From CAZDYI01 sp964509765 (GTDB lineage Bacteria; Pseudomonadota; Gammaproteobacteria; Tethybacterales; Tethybacteraceae): a stretch of DNA of 30,649 bases. Location: NCBI GenBank assembly GCA_964509765.1, contig CAZDYI010000115.1, positions 1-30,649 on the forward strand, written 5' to 3'. The position numbers and the translations under genes were made by a program. The notes beneath the pieces are model-generated. The model did not search any database. It saw only the letters and a program-made list of their open reading frames with translations, and was not told where the DNA came from. Positions 9,466-16,897 of this stretch are shown piece after piece. Each line of letters begins with the position of its first letter. Within the stretch, counting starts at the first letter, position 1.

Positions 9466-9500
9466 CCGGGCGCGGGATTCGCCCGGATGAATGAGATAAT
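9466..9500 (+). promoter_or_regulatory. Inverted repeat and -10-like box in the divergent abrB/yhdH region
   Basis: CCGGGCG (9466-9472) and CGCCCGG (9480-9486) form a perfect 7-bp inverted repeat with a 7-base spacer. It is followed by GATAAT (9495-9500), a good -10 for the gene starting at 9532. The repeat covers the expected -35 region, as an operator would. A second small hairpin (CGGCG-GAA-CGCCG, 9453-9465) lies just to the left. Confidence 0.35.
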
Positions 9501-9531
9501 CTGCTTCTTAAACCTACGGAGAGAGCGAAGC

Positions 9532-10527
9532 ATGCCCGAAATCTTCCGTGGCTGGATGATCGACAGCCACCACAAGAACACCGACGCCCGGCTGCAGATG
9601 GTCGAGCTGACCGAGGACGACCTGCCCGAGGGCGACGTTACGATCAACGTCAGCTACTCCTGCATCAACTACAAGGACGCCGCGGCGATCGCCGGCACGA
9701 CCAAGATCCTCAGGGTCGACAAGTGCATACCCGGGATAGACCTCGCCGGAAAGGTGAGCAAGTCGGAAAGCCCCGACTTCAAGGAGGGCGACGAGGTCTT
9801 CGTCACCGGCTTCGGCCTCGGCGAGGAGCGCCACGGCGGGATGGCCGAGCGCGCGCGGGTGCCGGCCAAGTTCGTCAGCCGCATGCCCGCCGGGATGGAC
9901 GCGAGGAAGGTGATGACCTTCGGCACCGCCGGGTTCACCGCGGGGCTGTCGGTCAGGGCGCTGCGCAAGTACGGCCACATCGAGAAGGGCGCCGACGTGC
10001 TGGTGACCTCAGTCGGCGGCGGGGTCGGCTCGATCAGCGCGGCGCTGGTCTCCGAGCAGGGCTACGACCTCCACGCGGTCACCCGCAAGGAGCGCGAGGA
10101 CTACGCGCTCTCGTTCAAGCCGAAGTCAGTGATCTTCCGCGAGGACTTCATCGAGAACATCCGGGTCCTTGACGAGCAGCGCTTCGACGCCGGCATCGAC
10201 ACCGCCGGCGGCAAGGTGCTCTCCAAGCTGCTCACGCAGGTCCGCGACGAGGGGGCGGTAGTCTGCTGCGGGGTGACCGCGGGCGCGCAGGTCGAGACCA
10301 CGGTTATGCCGTTCATCCTGCGCGGGATCATGCTCAAGGGGATCAACTCGGTGCACGTCCCGCACGAGATCCGCAACGAGGTGTGGGAGAGCCTGTCCGA
10401 GAGCCAGGCGGCGCTCGAGAAGGTCGACGTCCGCGAGGTCGCCCTCAACGACATCAGCGAGGCGGCCATGGACCTCATCAAGGGCAACGTCAGGGGAAGG
10501 ATAGTCGTCCGGGTGAGGGGCGACTAG
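9532..10527 (+). CDS. YhdH/AcuI-type medium-chain reductase (acrylyl-CoA reductase-like)
   Basis: A 331-residue zinc-free medium-chain dehydrogenase/reductase of the YhdH/YhfP group, which includes the NADPH-dependent acrylyl-CoA reductase AcuI. Visible marks are the VSYSCINYKDAAAI segment, PGIDLAGKV, the GTAGFTAGLSV block and the nucleotide-binding SVGGGVGS. AcuI removes toxic acryloyl-CoA, for example from DMSP or propionate-related routes; the actual substrate here is not decidable. ATG 9532 is preferred over ATG 9487 because GGAG lies ten bases upstream and the GATAAT box would put the transcript start after 9487. The next gene starts on the very next base after its stop. Confidence 0.88.
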   Translation: MPEIFRGWMIDSHHKNTDARLQMVELTEDDLPEGDVTINVSYSCINYKDAAAIAGTTKILRVDKCIPGIDLAGKVSKSESPDFKEGDEVFVTGFGLGEERHGGMAERARVPAKFVSRMPAGMDARKVMTFGTAGFTAGLSVRALRKYGHIEKGADVLVTSVGGGVGSISAALVSEQGYDLHAVTRKEREDYALSFKPKSVIFREDFIENIRVLDEQRFDAGIDTAGGKVLSKLLTQVRDEGAVVCCGVTAGAQVETTVMPFILRGIMLKGINSVHVPHEIRNEVWESLSESQAALEKVDVREVALNDISEAAMDLIKGNVRGRIVVRVRGD

Positions 10528-11478
10528 GTGGGCGCGTTCCCCCTGCACAAGGACCTCGGGGGCGGCTGGCACCAGGTAGACAGCGGCTACTACACCGAGG
10601 GCCACACCTCGGTGTTCGTCGTCGCCGACGGCGGCCGGGCCGCGGTCCTCGACACGGCCAACAGCGCCGCGACGCCGCGGATCGTCGAGGCCCTGGGCCT
10701 AGCGGGGGTGGACCCTGCCGCGGTCGACCACGTCCTGGTCTCGCACATCCACCTCGACCACAGCGGGGGCGCGGGCACCCTGCTCGACGAGCTTCCGAAC
10801 GCGACCTGCTGGATCCACCCGAGGTCCGAGAGGCACATCACGGACCCCGCGCAGCTGATCGCAGGCGCCCGGACGGTCTACGGCGACAGGTACGACGGTC
10901 TCTACGGCGAGGTCAGGCCCGTTCCCGCCGAGCGGCTCAGGACCGTAGACGAGGGCGGCGAGCTCGCAGTCGGCGGCAGGAAGCTCGAGATCATCGCGAC
11001 GCCCGGTCACACCTTCGACAGCGTCTGCGCGATCGACCGGCAGGCTGACTGCCTGTTCGCGGGCGACGCCTTCGGCGTGACCCAGCCGCCGGAGTTCGGG
11101 GTCGGCCAGGCGATGCGCGTGCCCGCGGCGCCCACCCAGTTCGCGCCCAAGGAGTGGAAGGAGACCCTCGGGCGGATCGCCGGGGCCGGCGTATCCAGGG
11201 TCATGCTCGCCCACTTCGGGCCAGTTGAGGGCGACCTCGGCGCCAAGGCCGAAGAAATGAGCGACGAGATCGACGCCTTCATCGGAATCGCCCGCGAGGC
11301 AAAGGAATCGGACGATCCTGCGGCCCTGATCGAGGACCGCGTGAGGCAGAGGTGGCTCGGCATCCTCGGCGAGGGCGCGGCGGACCTGCCCGGCAACATG
11401 CTCGAGAACGACGTGAACCTCGTGAAGCTCGGCCTGTCCCAGTGGACCGCCGAGCGCCTTGACAGCTACGACGGCTAG
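10528..11478 (+). CDS. Metallo-beta-lactamase-fold hydrolase
   Basis: A 316-residue hydrolase with a complete dinuclear zinc site: H73-x-H75-x-D77-H78 (SHIHLDHSGG), H161 (TPGHTFDS), D180 (FAGDAFG) and H229 (LAHFGP). The closest general type is the glyoxalase II-like or thioesterase-like group of soluble MBL proteins. GTG start at 10528, immediately after the TAG of the reductase, so the two are surely co-translated. A CoA-thioester or lactone substrate linked to the reductase product is a guess. It overlaps the next gene by 20 bases. Confidence 0.85.
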   Translation: MGAFPLHKDLGGGWHQVDSGYYTEGHTSVFVVADGGRAAVLDTANSAATPRIVEALGLAGVDPAAVDHVLVSHIHLDHSGGAGTLLDELPNATCWIHPRSERHITDPAQLIAGARTVYGDRYDGLYGEVRPVPAERLRTVDEGGELAVGGRKLEIIATPGHTFDSVCAIDRQADCLFAGDAFGVTQPPEFGVGQAMRVPAAPTQFAPKEWKETLGRIAGAGVSRVMLAHFGPVEGDLGAKAEEMSDEIDAFIGIAREAKESDDPAALIEDRVRQRWLGILGEGAADLPGNMLENDVNLVKLGLSQWTAERLDSYDG

Positions 11479-13273
11479 CCCGGCGGCGGGAGCGCCGCGG
11501 ACCCCAGCCGGGCCCCTTGCCCGGCTGCTGCGCTTCGTATGGCCGAGGCTGGGCCGAAGGCTTCGCGTCCGGATCGGCGCCGCGGTCCTGCTGCTCGCAG
11601 CGGCCAAGGCCGCATCGCTGGTCGTCCCGTGGGTCCTCGGCCGGATCGTCGGCGCCGCGGCCGACGAGGTCGGCGACCTGTTCGCCGTGCTCGCCGGCCT
11701 GGTCGTCGCCTACGCCCTGCTCCGCTTCATGCAGGTGCTGTTCACCGAGCTCAAGGACATCCTGTTCGTCAACGTCGTGCAGGACTCGATGCGCTCGATG
11801 GCGCGCGAGCTGTTCGCCCACCTCCACAGGCTCCCGCTCGAGTTCCACCTCTCGCGGCAGACCGGCGGGCTGTCGCTCGCGATCGAGCGCGGGGTGCGGT
11901 CGATCGAGTTCATGCTCAACTCGGTCGCGTTCAGCATCCTGCCGACCTTCGTCGAGCTGTTCGCGGTCTGCCTCGTGTTCTGGGGGCTGTACGGCCCGGA
12001 GTACGCCCTGCTGACCGCGGTGACGATCGTCGCCTACTGCGCGTTCACCATGGCGGTCTCGAGCTGGCGGATCAAGTTCAGGCGGCGGCTCAACGAGGCC
12101 AACGAGGCGTACAGCACCCAGGCGGTCGACTCGCTTCTCAACCACGAGACGGTCAAGATGTTCGGCGCCGAGCGCCGCGAGACCGAGCGCTTCGACAGGG
12201 CGCTCACCTCGTACGAGCGCGCCGCGCTGCGGAGCCAGTGGACGCTGTCGTTCCTCAACGTTGGCCAGTCGGTGATCATCACCGCGGGCCTCGGCGGAAT
12301 CCTGCTCCTTGCCGCGGGCGACGCCGCCGGCGGCGCGCTCGGCCCCGGCGACCTCGCGACCCTCAACGCGTACCTGCTGCAGATGTTCCTGCCGCTCGGC
12401 TGGCTGGGGACGGTCTACCGCCTGATCAGCCAGTCGCTGGTCGACATCGAGAAGGCCTTCGCGCTGCTCGACACCGAGTCGTCCGTCCCGGACGCGCCGG
12501 GCGCCGGGCCCCTGCCCGCGGGCGACGGCAAGATCGAGTTCCGCGGCGTCGGGATCACCCTCGGCGGGCGCAGGATACTCGACGGGATCAGCTTCACGGT
12601 TCCGCCGCGCGAGCGGCACGCGCTCGTCGGCGAGACCGGCTCGGGCAAGACTACGGTCACCCGCCTGCTCGCGCGGCTGGTCGAGCCCGGCGAGGGCTCG
12701 GTCCTGATCGACGGCTCCGACGTAAGGACGGTCACCCAGCTGAGCGTGCGCGCGGCGATCGCTTTCGTCCCCCAGGACGTGGTGATGTTCAACGACACCC
12801 TCGGGATGAACGTGAGGTTCGGCAACCCGGACGCCTCGGACGGGGAGGTCGCCGAGGCGCTCCGGACCGCGGGGCTCGACGGCTTCGTAGCCTCGCTCGA
12901 CGACGGCCTGGACACGCTTGTCGGCGAGCGCGGCCTGAAGCTCTCCGGCGGCGAGCGCCAGCGGCTCGCCATCGCGCGGGCGCTGCTCAAGGACCCGCGG
13001 ATCATGGTCCTCGACGAGGCGACAAGCGCGCTTGACGCCCCGACCGAGCGGCGCGTGAAGGAGGCGATCGAGCGGGCCGCGAGCGGGCGGACCTCGCTGG
13101 TGATCGCGCACCGGCTGTCGACGGTCACCGACTGCGACCGGATCATGGTCCTCGAGGGCGGGAGGATAACCGAGGCCGGCACCCACGCCGAGCTGCTCGG
13201 GATGGACGGCGCCTACGCCCACTCCTGGCGCCTGCAGAGCAGGCGCGGGAAGGCGCCCGCCGGGGACGGCTAG
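11459..13273 (+). CDS. ABC exporter of the Atm1/ABCB7 type (fused membrane and ATPase domains)
   Basis: A 604-residue half-transporter. Six hydrophobic segments (about 40-330) are followed by an ATPase domain with Walker A GETGSGKTT (about 391-399), signature LSGGERQR (about 495-502), Walker B IMVLDEATSALD and the H-loop AHRLST. The coupling stretch around QAVDSLLNHETVKMFGAE matches the Atm1/ABCB7 class, whose bacterial members export glutathione-linked metal or sulfur species. The only plausible start is TTG 11459 inside the preceding gene. Its TAG shares the bases CTAG with the tatC stop on the other strand. Confidence 0.9.
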   Translation: MTATTASPAAGAPRTPAGPLARLLRFVWPRLGRRLRVRIGAAVLLLAAAKAASLVVPWVLGRIVGAAADEVGDLFAVLAGLVVAYALLRFMQVLFTELKDILFVNVVQDSMRSMARELFAHLHRLPLEFHLSRQTGGLSLAIERGVRSIEFMLNSVAFSILPTFVELFAVCLVFWGLYGPEYALLTAVTIVAYCAFTMAVSSWRIKFRRRLNEANEAYSTQAVDSLLNHETVKMFGAERRETERFDRALTSYERAALRSQWTLSFLNVGQSVIITAGLGGILLLAAGDAAGGALGPGDLATLNAYLLQMFLPLGWLGTVYRLISQSLVDIEKAFALLDTESSVPDAPGAGPLPAGDGKIEFRGVGITLGGRRILDGISFTVPPRERHALVGETGSGKTTVTRLLARLVEPGEGSVLIDGSDVRTVTQLSVRAAIAFVPQDVVMFNDTLGMNVRFGNPDASDGEVAEALRTAGLDGFVASLDDGLDTLVGERGLKLSGGERQRLAIARALLKDPRIMVLDEATSALDAPTERRVKEAIERAASGRTSLVIAHRLSTVTDCDRIMVLEGGRITEAGTHAELLGMDGAYAHSWRLQSRRGKAPAGDG

Positions 13274-14091
13274 GCCGCGGGCGGCTCGTCGGCCTCCTTC
13301 GCGGGCCCGTCCGCCGCGTCCTCCTCCTCTTCGGACCTGGAGGGAAGAAGCAGCGCGACGAGTATCCCGACCTCGTAGAGCAGCCAGACCGGCAACGCGA
13401 GCATGAACTGCGAGACCACGTCCGGCGGGGTGATGATCGCCGCGGTGACGAAGGCCCCCGCGATCACGTACGGCCGCGCGCGGCGCAGGGCCGCTATCTC
13501 GAGGACGCCGGCGCGCACGAGGATGAACACCGCGACAGGCACCTCGAACGCGACCCCGAAGGTAAGGAACACCGTCGTCGCGAACCTCAGGTGGTTCTGG
13601 ACGTCGGGCATGACGGCCACGGTGTCCGGGGCGAACGAGACGATGAACGAGAACACGACGCGGAACACGAGCAGGTAGGCGAACGCCATCCCGACGTAGA
13701 ACAGCAAGGTGGAGGTGACGACGAGCGGCAGGACGAGCCGGCGCTCGTTGCGGTAGAGCCCCGGCGCGACGAACCGCCACACCTGGTAGAGGACGTACGG
13801 CAGCGCGACGCAGAAGGCGACGAGGAAGGTGACCTTCAGCGGGACGAGGAACGGAGTGATCACGCCGGTGGCGATCAGCGCGCCGCCGACGGGCAGCTCG
13901 GCGAGCAGCGGCCCGGCGAAGCGGACGTAGATCTCCTCGGCGAACGGGACCAGGGCGAAGAAGACGGCCGCGACCGCGAGCAGCGCCTTGAGGACGCTGT
14001 TGCGCAGGTCGGTCAGGTGGCCGATCAGGCCGTCGGAGTGGAGCTCCTCCTCGGTGGCCGGCTCAGTCTTTCCCTGATTCTGGCTGGACAC
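13270..14091 (-). CDS. tatC: Sec-independent translocase subunit TatC
   Basis: About 273 residues and six transmembrane segments. It is the twin-arginine signal receptor, working with TatB. The N-terminal motif reads HLTDLRNS, with Asp where E. coli TatC has the signal-contacting Glu in HLIELRKR. The second contact motif, APGLYRNERRLVLP, is intact. The tail after 250 is acidic (EEEED). GTG at 14091 lies inside tatB; TTG 14106 is an alternative. No clear ribosome site is seen, so coupling to tatB is likely. Last gene of the eight-gene unit. Confidence 0.95.
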   Translation of the reverse strand: MSSQNQGKTEPATEEELHSDGLIGHLTDLRNSVLKALLAVAAVFFALVPFAEEIYVRFAGPLLAELPVGGALIATGVITPFLVPLKVTFLVAFCVALPYVLYQVWRFVAPGLYRNERRLVLPLVVTSTLLFYVGMAFAYLLVFRVVFSFIVSFAPDTVAVMPDVQNHLRFATTVFLTFGVAFEVPVAVFILVRAGVLEIAALRRARPYVIAGAFVTAAIITPPDVVSQFMLALPVWLLYEVGILVALLLPSRSEEEEDAADGPAKEADEPPAA

Positions 14092-14353
14092 TTGGCTTGT
14101 CGGCAATCCGGGCGGCCTCGGAGACCGCCCCCTTGACTTCCATCGCCGCGCTCTCGGCCTCCTCCTTCGCCTGGCGGAGGTCCTCGAGCTCGATCTCGCG
14201 GCGGATCTCGCGCTTGATCGAGGCGGCCTGGCGGTTGAGCCTGCCGACCAGGTGGCCGCAGTAGCGCGCCATCGTCGGCAGCCGCTTCGGGCCCACCACG
14301 AGCAGGCAGACCAGCGCGATGACGAACATCTCGCCGAAGCTTATGCTGAACAC
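14063..14353 (-). CDS. tatB: Sec-independent translocase subunit TatB
   Basis: A 96-residue protein with one N-terminal transmembrane helix (FGEMFVIALVCLLVVGPKRLP), the Gly-Pro hinge and a long charged amphipathic helix. It docks Tat substrates with TatC. It starts at GTG (14353), 36 bases after the tatA stop, and overlaps the tatC start. The N-terminal MFSISFGE resembles TatB rather than TatA, and the position between tatA and tatC supports that. Confidence 0.93.
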   Translation of the reverse strand: MFSISFGEMFVIALVCLLVVGPKRLPTMARYCGHLVGRLNRQAASIKREIRREIELEDLRQAKEEAESAAMEVKGAVSEAARIADKPSVQPESGKD

Positions 14354-14389
14354 GGCCTTTCTCTCGAGCCGGCGGGGAGGGCCCCTCCC

Positions 14390-14632
14390 CTACTTCTTGC
14401 TTTCGGCGGCGGCGCCTTCCTCGGTGCGGACCGGATCGGCCGCCTTCGCCTCGATCTCCTCGCCCGCCTTGTCGGCCTCGGCGATCTTCTCAGGCTCGCT
14501 CTGCATGCCCTTGCGGAAGCCCTTGACCGCGTGGCCCAGGTCGGAGCCCAGGTTGCGCAGGCGCTTGGTGCCGAACAGCAGCAGGATGACGATCAGGACG
14601 ACGACCCACTGCCAGATCCCCCCTACGCCCAC
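14390..14632 (-). CDS. tatA: Sec-independent translocase subunit TatA
   Basis: An 80-residue pore-forming Tat subunit. A short transmembrane helix (WQWVVVLIVILLLFG) is followed by the hallmark FGTKRLRNLGSDLGHAVKGF and a polar acidic tail. GTG start at 14632, 16 bases after the hisE stop. The hisE-tatA link is typical of betaproteobacteria. Confidence 0.95.
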   Translation of the reverse strand: MGVGGIWQWVVVLIVILLLFGTKRLRNLGSDLGHAVKGFRKGMQSEPEKIAEADKAGEEIEAKAADPVRTEEGAAAESKK

Positions 14633-14648
14633 GGCCGCCTCCCGCCCG

Positions 14649-14975
14649 TCACTTGCGCTTGCCGCTCTTGCGGCGCCGGTCGCTGAGGATCTTCTCGACC
14701 TCCTTGACCGTGACGCCGTTCTTCGACATCAGCAGCAGGCTGTGGAACCAAAGGTCGGCTATCTCCTCTGCGAGCTCGCCGCCCTCCATCGCCGCGATCA
14801 CGACCTCGACGGCCTCCTCGGGCACCTTGCGGTACAGGTCGTGGGCGGAGCCCTTGAGCATCTCGGCGACGTAGGACTTGGTCGGGGAAAGCTTGCGGTG
14901 TTCCTCGATGACCTCCTCGAGCTCGTGGAGGATGCTGCCGTGCTTGCTTTCCTTCGACTTCGAGGCCTTGCTCAC
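14649..14975 (-). CDS. hisE: Phosphoribosyl-ATP pyrophosphatase
   Basis: A 108-residue enzyme of the MazG-like all-alpha fold that hydrolyses PR-ATP to PR-AMP, step two of histidine synthesis. The metal-binding motifs are EEVIEEH, RKVPEEAVEVVIAA and EEIADLWFH. GTG start at 14975, embedded in ATGTG, with AAGGGGG about six bases upstream, a strong ribosome site. hisI, often adjacent or fused to hisE, is not in the window. Confidence 0.94.
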   Translation of the reverse strand: MSKASKSKESKHGSILHELEEVIEEHRKLSPTKSYVAEMLKGSAHDLYRKVPEEAVEVVIAAMEGGELAEEIADLWFHSLLLMSKNGVTVKEVEKILSDRRRKSGKRK

Positions 14976-15005
14976 ATGATCCCCCTTGGATGTCCTCCGG
15001 CCCCG

Positions 15006-15764
15006 TCATGCCAGACGGCTCTCGATTCCACCCTCTTGAAGTGTTTTTTTTACCATATTCACGGAAAAATCGCCGTCGTGGAACACGCTTGCGGCAAGGA
15101 CCGCGTCGGCCCCGGCTCGCAGGGCGTCCGCGAAGTGGCCGAGCCCGCCGGCCCCGCCCGAGGCGATCAGCGGCACGCCGACCGCGGCGCTTGCTGCCCG
15201 CAGCAGGCCGAGGTCGTAGCCGTCCCTCGTCCCGTCTGCGTCCATGCTCGTGAGCAGAACCTCGCCCGCGCCGAGGCCGACCGCCTCTGCGATCCATCCC
15301 ACGGCGTCCCTGCCGGTGTCGCGCCGGCCGCCGTGGGTGTAGGCGTTCCAGCTGCCGCCCGCGCGCTTGGCGTCGACCGCGAGCACGACGCACTGCGAGC
15401 CGAAGCGCCCCGCGAGCTCCGCGACCAGCTCGGGCCGCCCGAGGGCCTTCGAGTTGACGCTGACCTTGTCCGCGCCCGCGCGGAGCAGGCCGTAGAAGTC
15501 GTCGACCCCGCCGACCCCGCCGCCGACGGTGAGCGGGATCGTCAGTTCCTCGGCGACCGCGGTCACGACGTCAAGCGTCGCCTGCCGGCGCTCGTGGGAC
15601 GCGGTTATGTCGAGCACGCACAGCTCGTCGGCGCCCTCGGCCTCGTAGCGCCGCGCAGCCTCGACCGGGTCGCCGGCGTCGCGGATGTCGACGAAGCGCA
15701 CGCCCTTGACCACCCGCCCGTCGCGGACGTCGAGGCACGGGATCACCCGCGCGGCCAGGCCCAC
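15006..15764 (-). CDS. hisF: Imidazole glycerol phosphate synthase, cyclase subunit
   Basis: A 252-residue (beta/alpha)8 barrel that, with HisH, converts PRFAR and ammonia to IGP and AICAR. The two catalytic aspartates are visible: D12 (PCLDVRDG) and D131 (LAVDAKR). Phosphate-binding GGG (81-83) and SGGAG are present. GTG start at 15764. A run of eight A in the coding strand (15044-15051) sits in the last 15 codons, unusual in this GC-rich DNA. No other his genes except hisE are near. Confidence 0.95.
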   Translation of the reverse strand: MGLAARVIPCLDVRDGRVVKGVRFVDIRDAGDPVEAARRYEAEGADELCVLDITASHERRQATLDVVTAVAEELTIPLTVGGGVGGVDDFYGLLRAGADKVSVNSKALGRPELVAELAGRFGSQCVVLAVDAKRAGGSWNAYTHGGRRDTGRDAVGWIAEAVGLGAGEVLLTSMDADGTRDGYDLGLLRAASAAVGVPLIASGGAGGLGHFADALRAGADAVLAASVFHDGDFSVNMVKKTLQEGGIESRLA

Positions 15765-15792
15765 CGCTGCAGCCCTTACGCGGCGCCTGAGC

Positions 15793-16887
15793 TCAGCCGA
15801 TGACCGCGGTGCGCGGGTACGAGCCGATCACCTTGAGGCTCGCTGTCTCGCCGGCGAGGTCGTCGAGCAGCTTCGGCATCGGGTCCGAGTCGCGGTGGCC
15901 CTCGCAGTCGACGAAGAACCTGTAGCGGCCGAGCTCCTCGCCCGGGATCGGCCGCGACTCCAGCCGGCTGAGGTTTACCCCTGCGTCGGCGAACAGCTTG
16001 AGCACAGCGTGGAGGGCGCCGGGCCTGTGGCGGACGGTCACCGTCATGGTCGTCTTGTCGCTGCCGGTCGGCGGGACCTCGTCCCGGCCGAGGACCAAGA
16101 AGCGCGTGACGTTGTGCGGAGAGTCCTCGATGTCGGCAGCGAGCACCGCCAGGCCGTAGAGCTCCGCCGCGCCCGCGGGCCCCACCGCGGCGGCCCCCTC
16201 TCCGGCCTTCGCCGCGCGCTCGGCCGCGGCGCTGTTCGACGCGCAGCCGGTGCGCCCCGGCTTCGGCAGGTTCGCGTCGAGCCACCTCCGGCACTGCGCG
16301 AGCGACTGCGGGTGGGAGAAGACCTCGGTGACCTCCCCGACCTGTTGGCCGGGCCTGCCTAGCAGGTTCTGGCAGATCCGCAGCTGCGCCTCGCCGCATG
16401 CGTGCAGCGAGGTCTCTGCGAGCAGGTCGAGCGTCTCGCCGACCCCGCCCTCGGTCGAGTTCTCGTAGGGGACGATCGCGAGGTCCGACCGGCGCCCCTC
16501 GACGGCCTCGAGGCAGGCCTCGATGCTCGCCTCGCCTGTGTGGACGGACGCGCCGCCGAAGCGCTTCAGCGAGGCCTCGTGGCTGAACGTCCCGGCGGGT
16601 CCGAGGTAGCTTATCCGCAGCGGGCGCTGGCGGCGGAGCGACTCGGCGAAGACCTCGCGGTAGACGCGGTCGACGAAGTCGTCGGGCAGGCCGTCGCCGG
16701 CGAGCTCCTGCAGCCTGCGGATGACCTCGGCCTCGCGCGCCGGCTCGTGGGGGTCCTCGCGGCCCTCCTCCGCCTTGACCGCGCCGACCTTCCCGGACAC
16801 CGACATGCGCTCGGACAGGAGCCGCACGATCTCGTCGTCGATTCCGTCCAGGCGCCGGCGCAGCTCCTCGAGTCCTTCCTTGGCCAT
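15793..16887 (-). CDS. pheA: Bifunctional chorismate mutase / prephenate dehydratase (P-protein)
   Basis: A 364-residue protein with three domains: AroQ-type chorismate mutase (about 1-85, LDGIDDEIVRLLSERM), prephenate dehydratase (about 92-270, with YLGPAGTFSHEA, PYENSTEGGVGETLDLL and NVTRFLVLG, which holds the catalytic TRF) and a C-terminal ACT domain (from about 285, GALHAVLKLFADAGVNLSRLESRP), the phenylalanine sensor. It makes phenylpyruvate from chorismate. ATG 16887 lies 10 bases after the stop of the upstream gene and has no ribosome site of its own, so it is probably translated by coupling. Confidence 0.95.
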   Translation of the reverse strand: MAKEGLEELRRRLDGIDDEIVRLLSERMSVSGKVGAVKAEEGREDPHEPAREAEVIRRLQELAGDGLPDDFVDRVYREVFAESLRRQRPLRISYLGPAGTFSHEASLKRFGGASVHTGEASIEACLEAVEGRRSDLAIVPYENSTEGGVGETLDLLAETSLHACGEAQLRICQNLLGRPGQQVGEVTEVFSHPQSLAQCRRWLDANLPKPGRTGCASNSAAAERAAKAGEGAAAVGPAGAAELYGLAVLAADIEDSPHNVTRFLVLGRDEVPPTGSDKTTMTVTVRHRPGALHAVLKLFADAGVNLSRLESRPIPGEELGRYRFFVDCEGHRDSDPMPKLLDDLAGETASLKVIGSYPRTAVIG

Positions 16888-16897
16888 CGGCGCGATT

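Noticed and set aside
9487..9531. A longer start (ATG 9487) for the YhdH-type reductase
   Set aside because: The family starts near ATG 9532, which has GGAG at good distance, and the likely -10 box lies after 9487.
15044..15051. A8 run near the hisF end as a programmed frameshift site
   Set aside because: The zero frame encodes a normal HisF C terminus, and slippage would only alter the last residues; no downstream frame is used.
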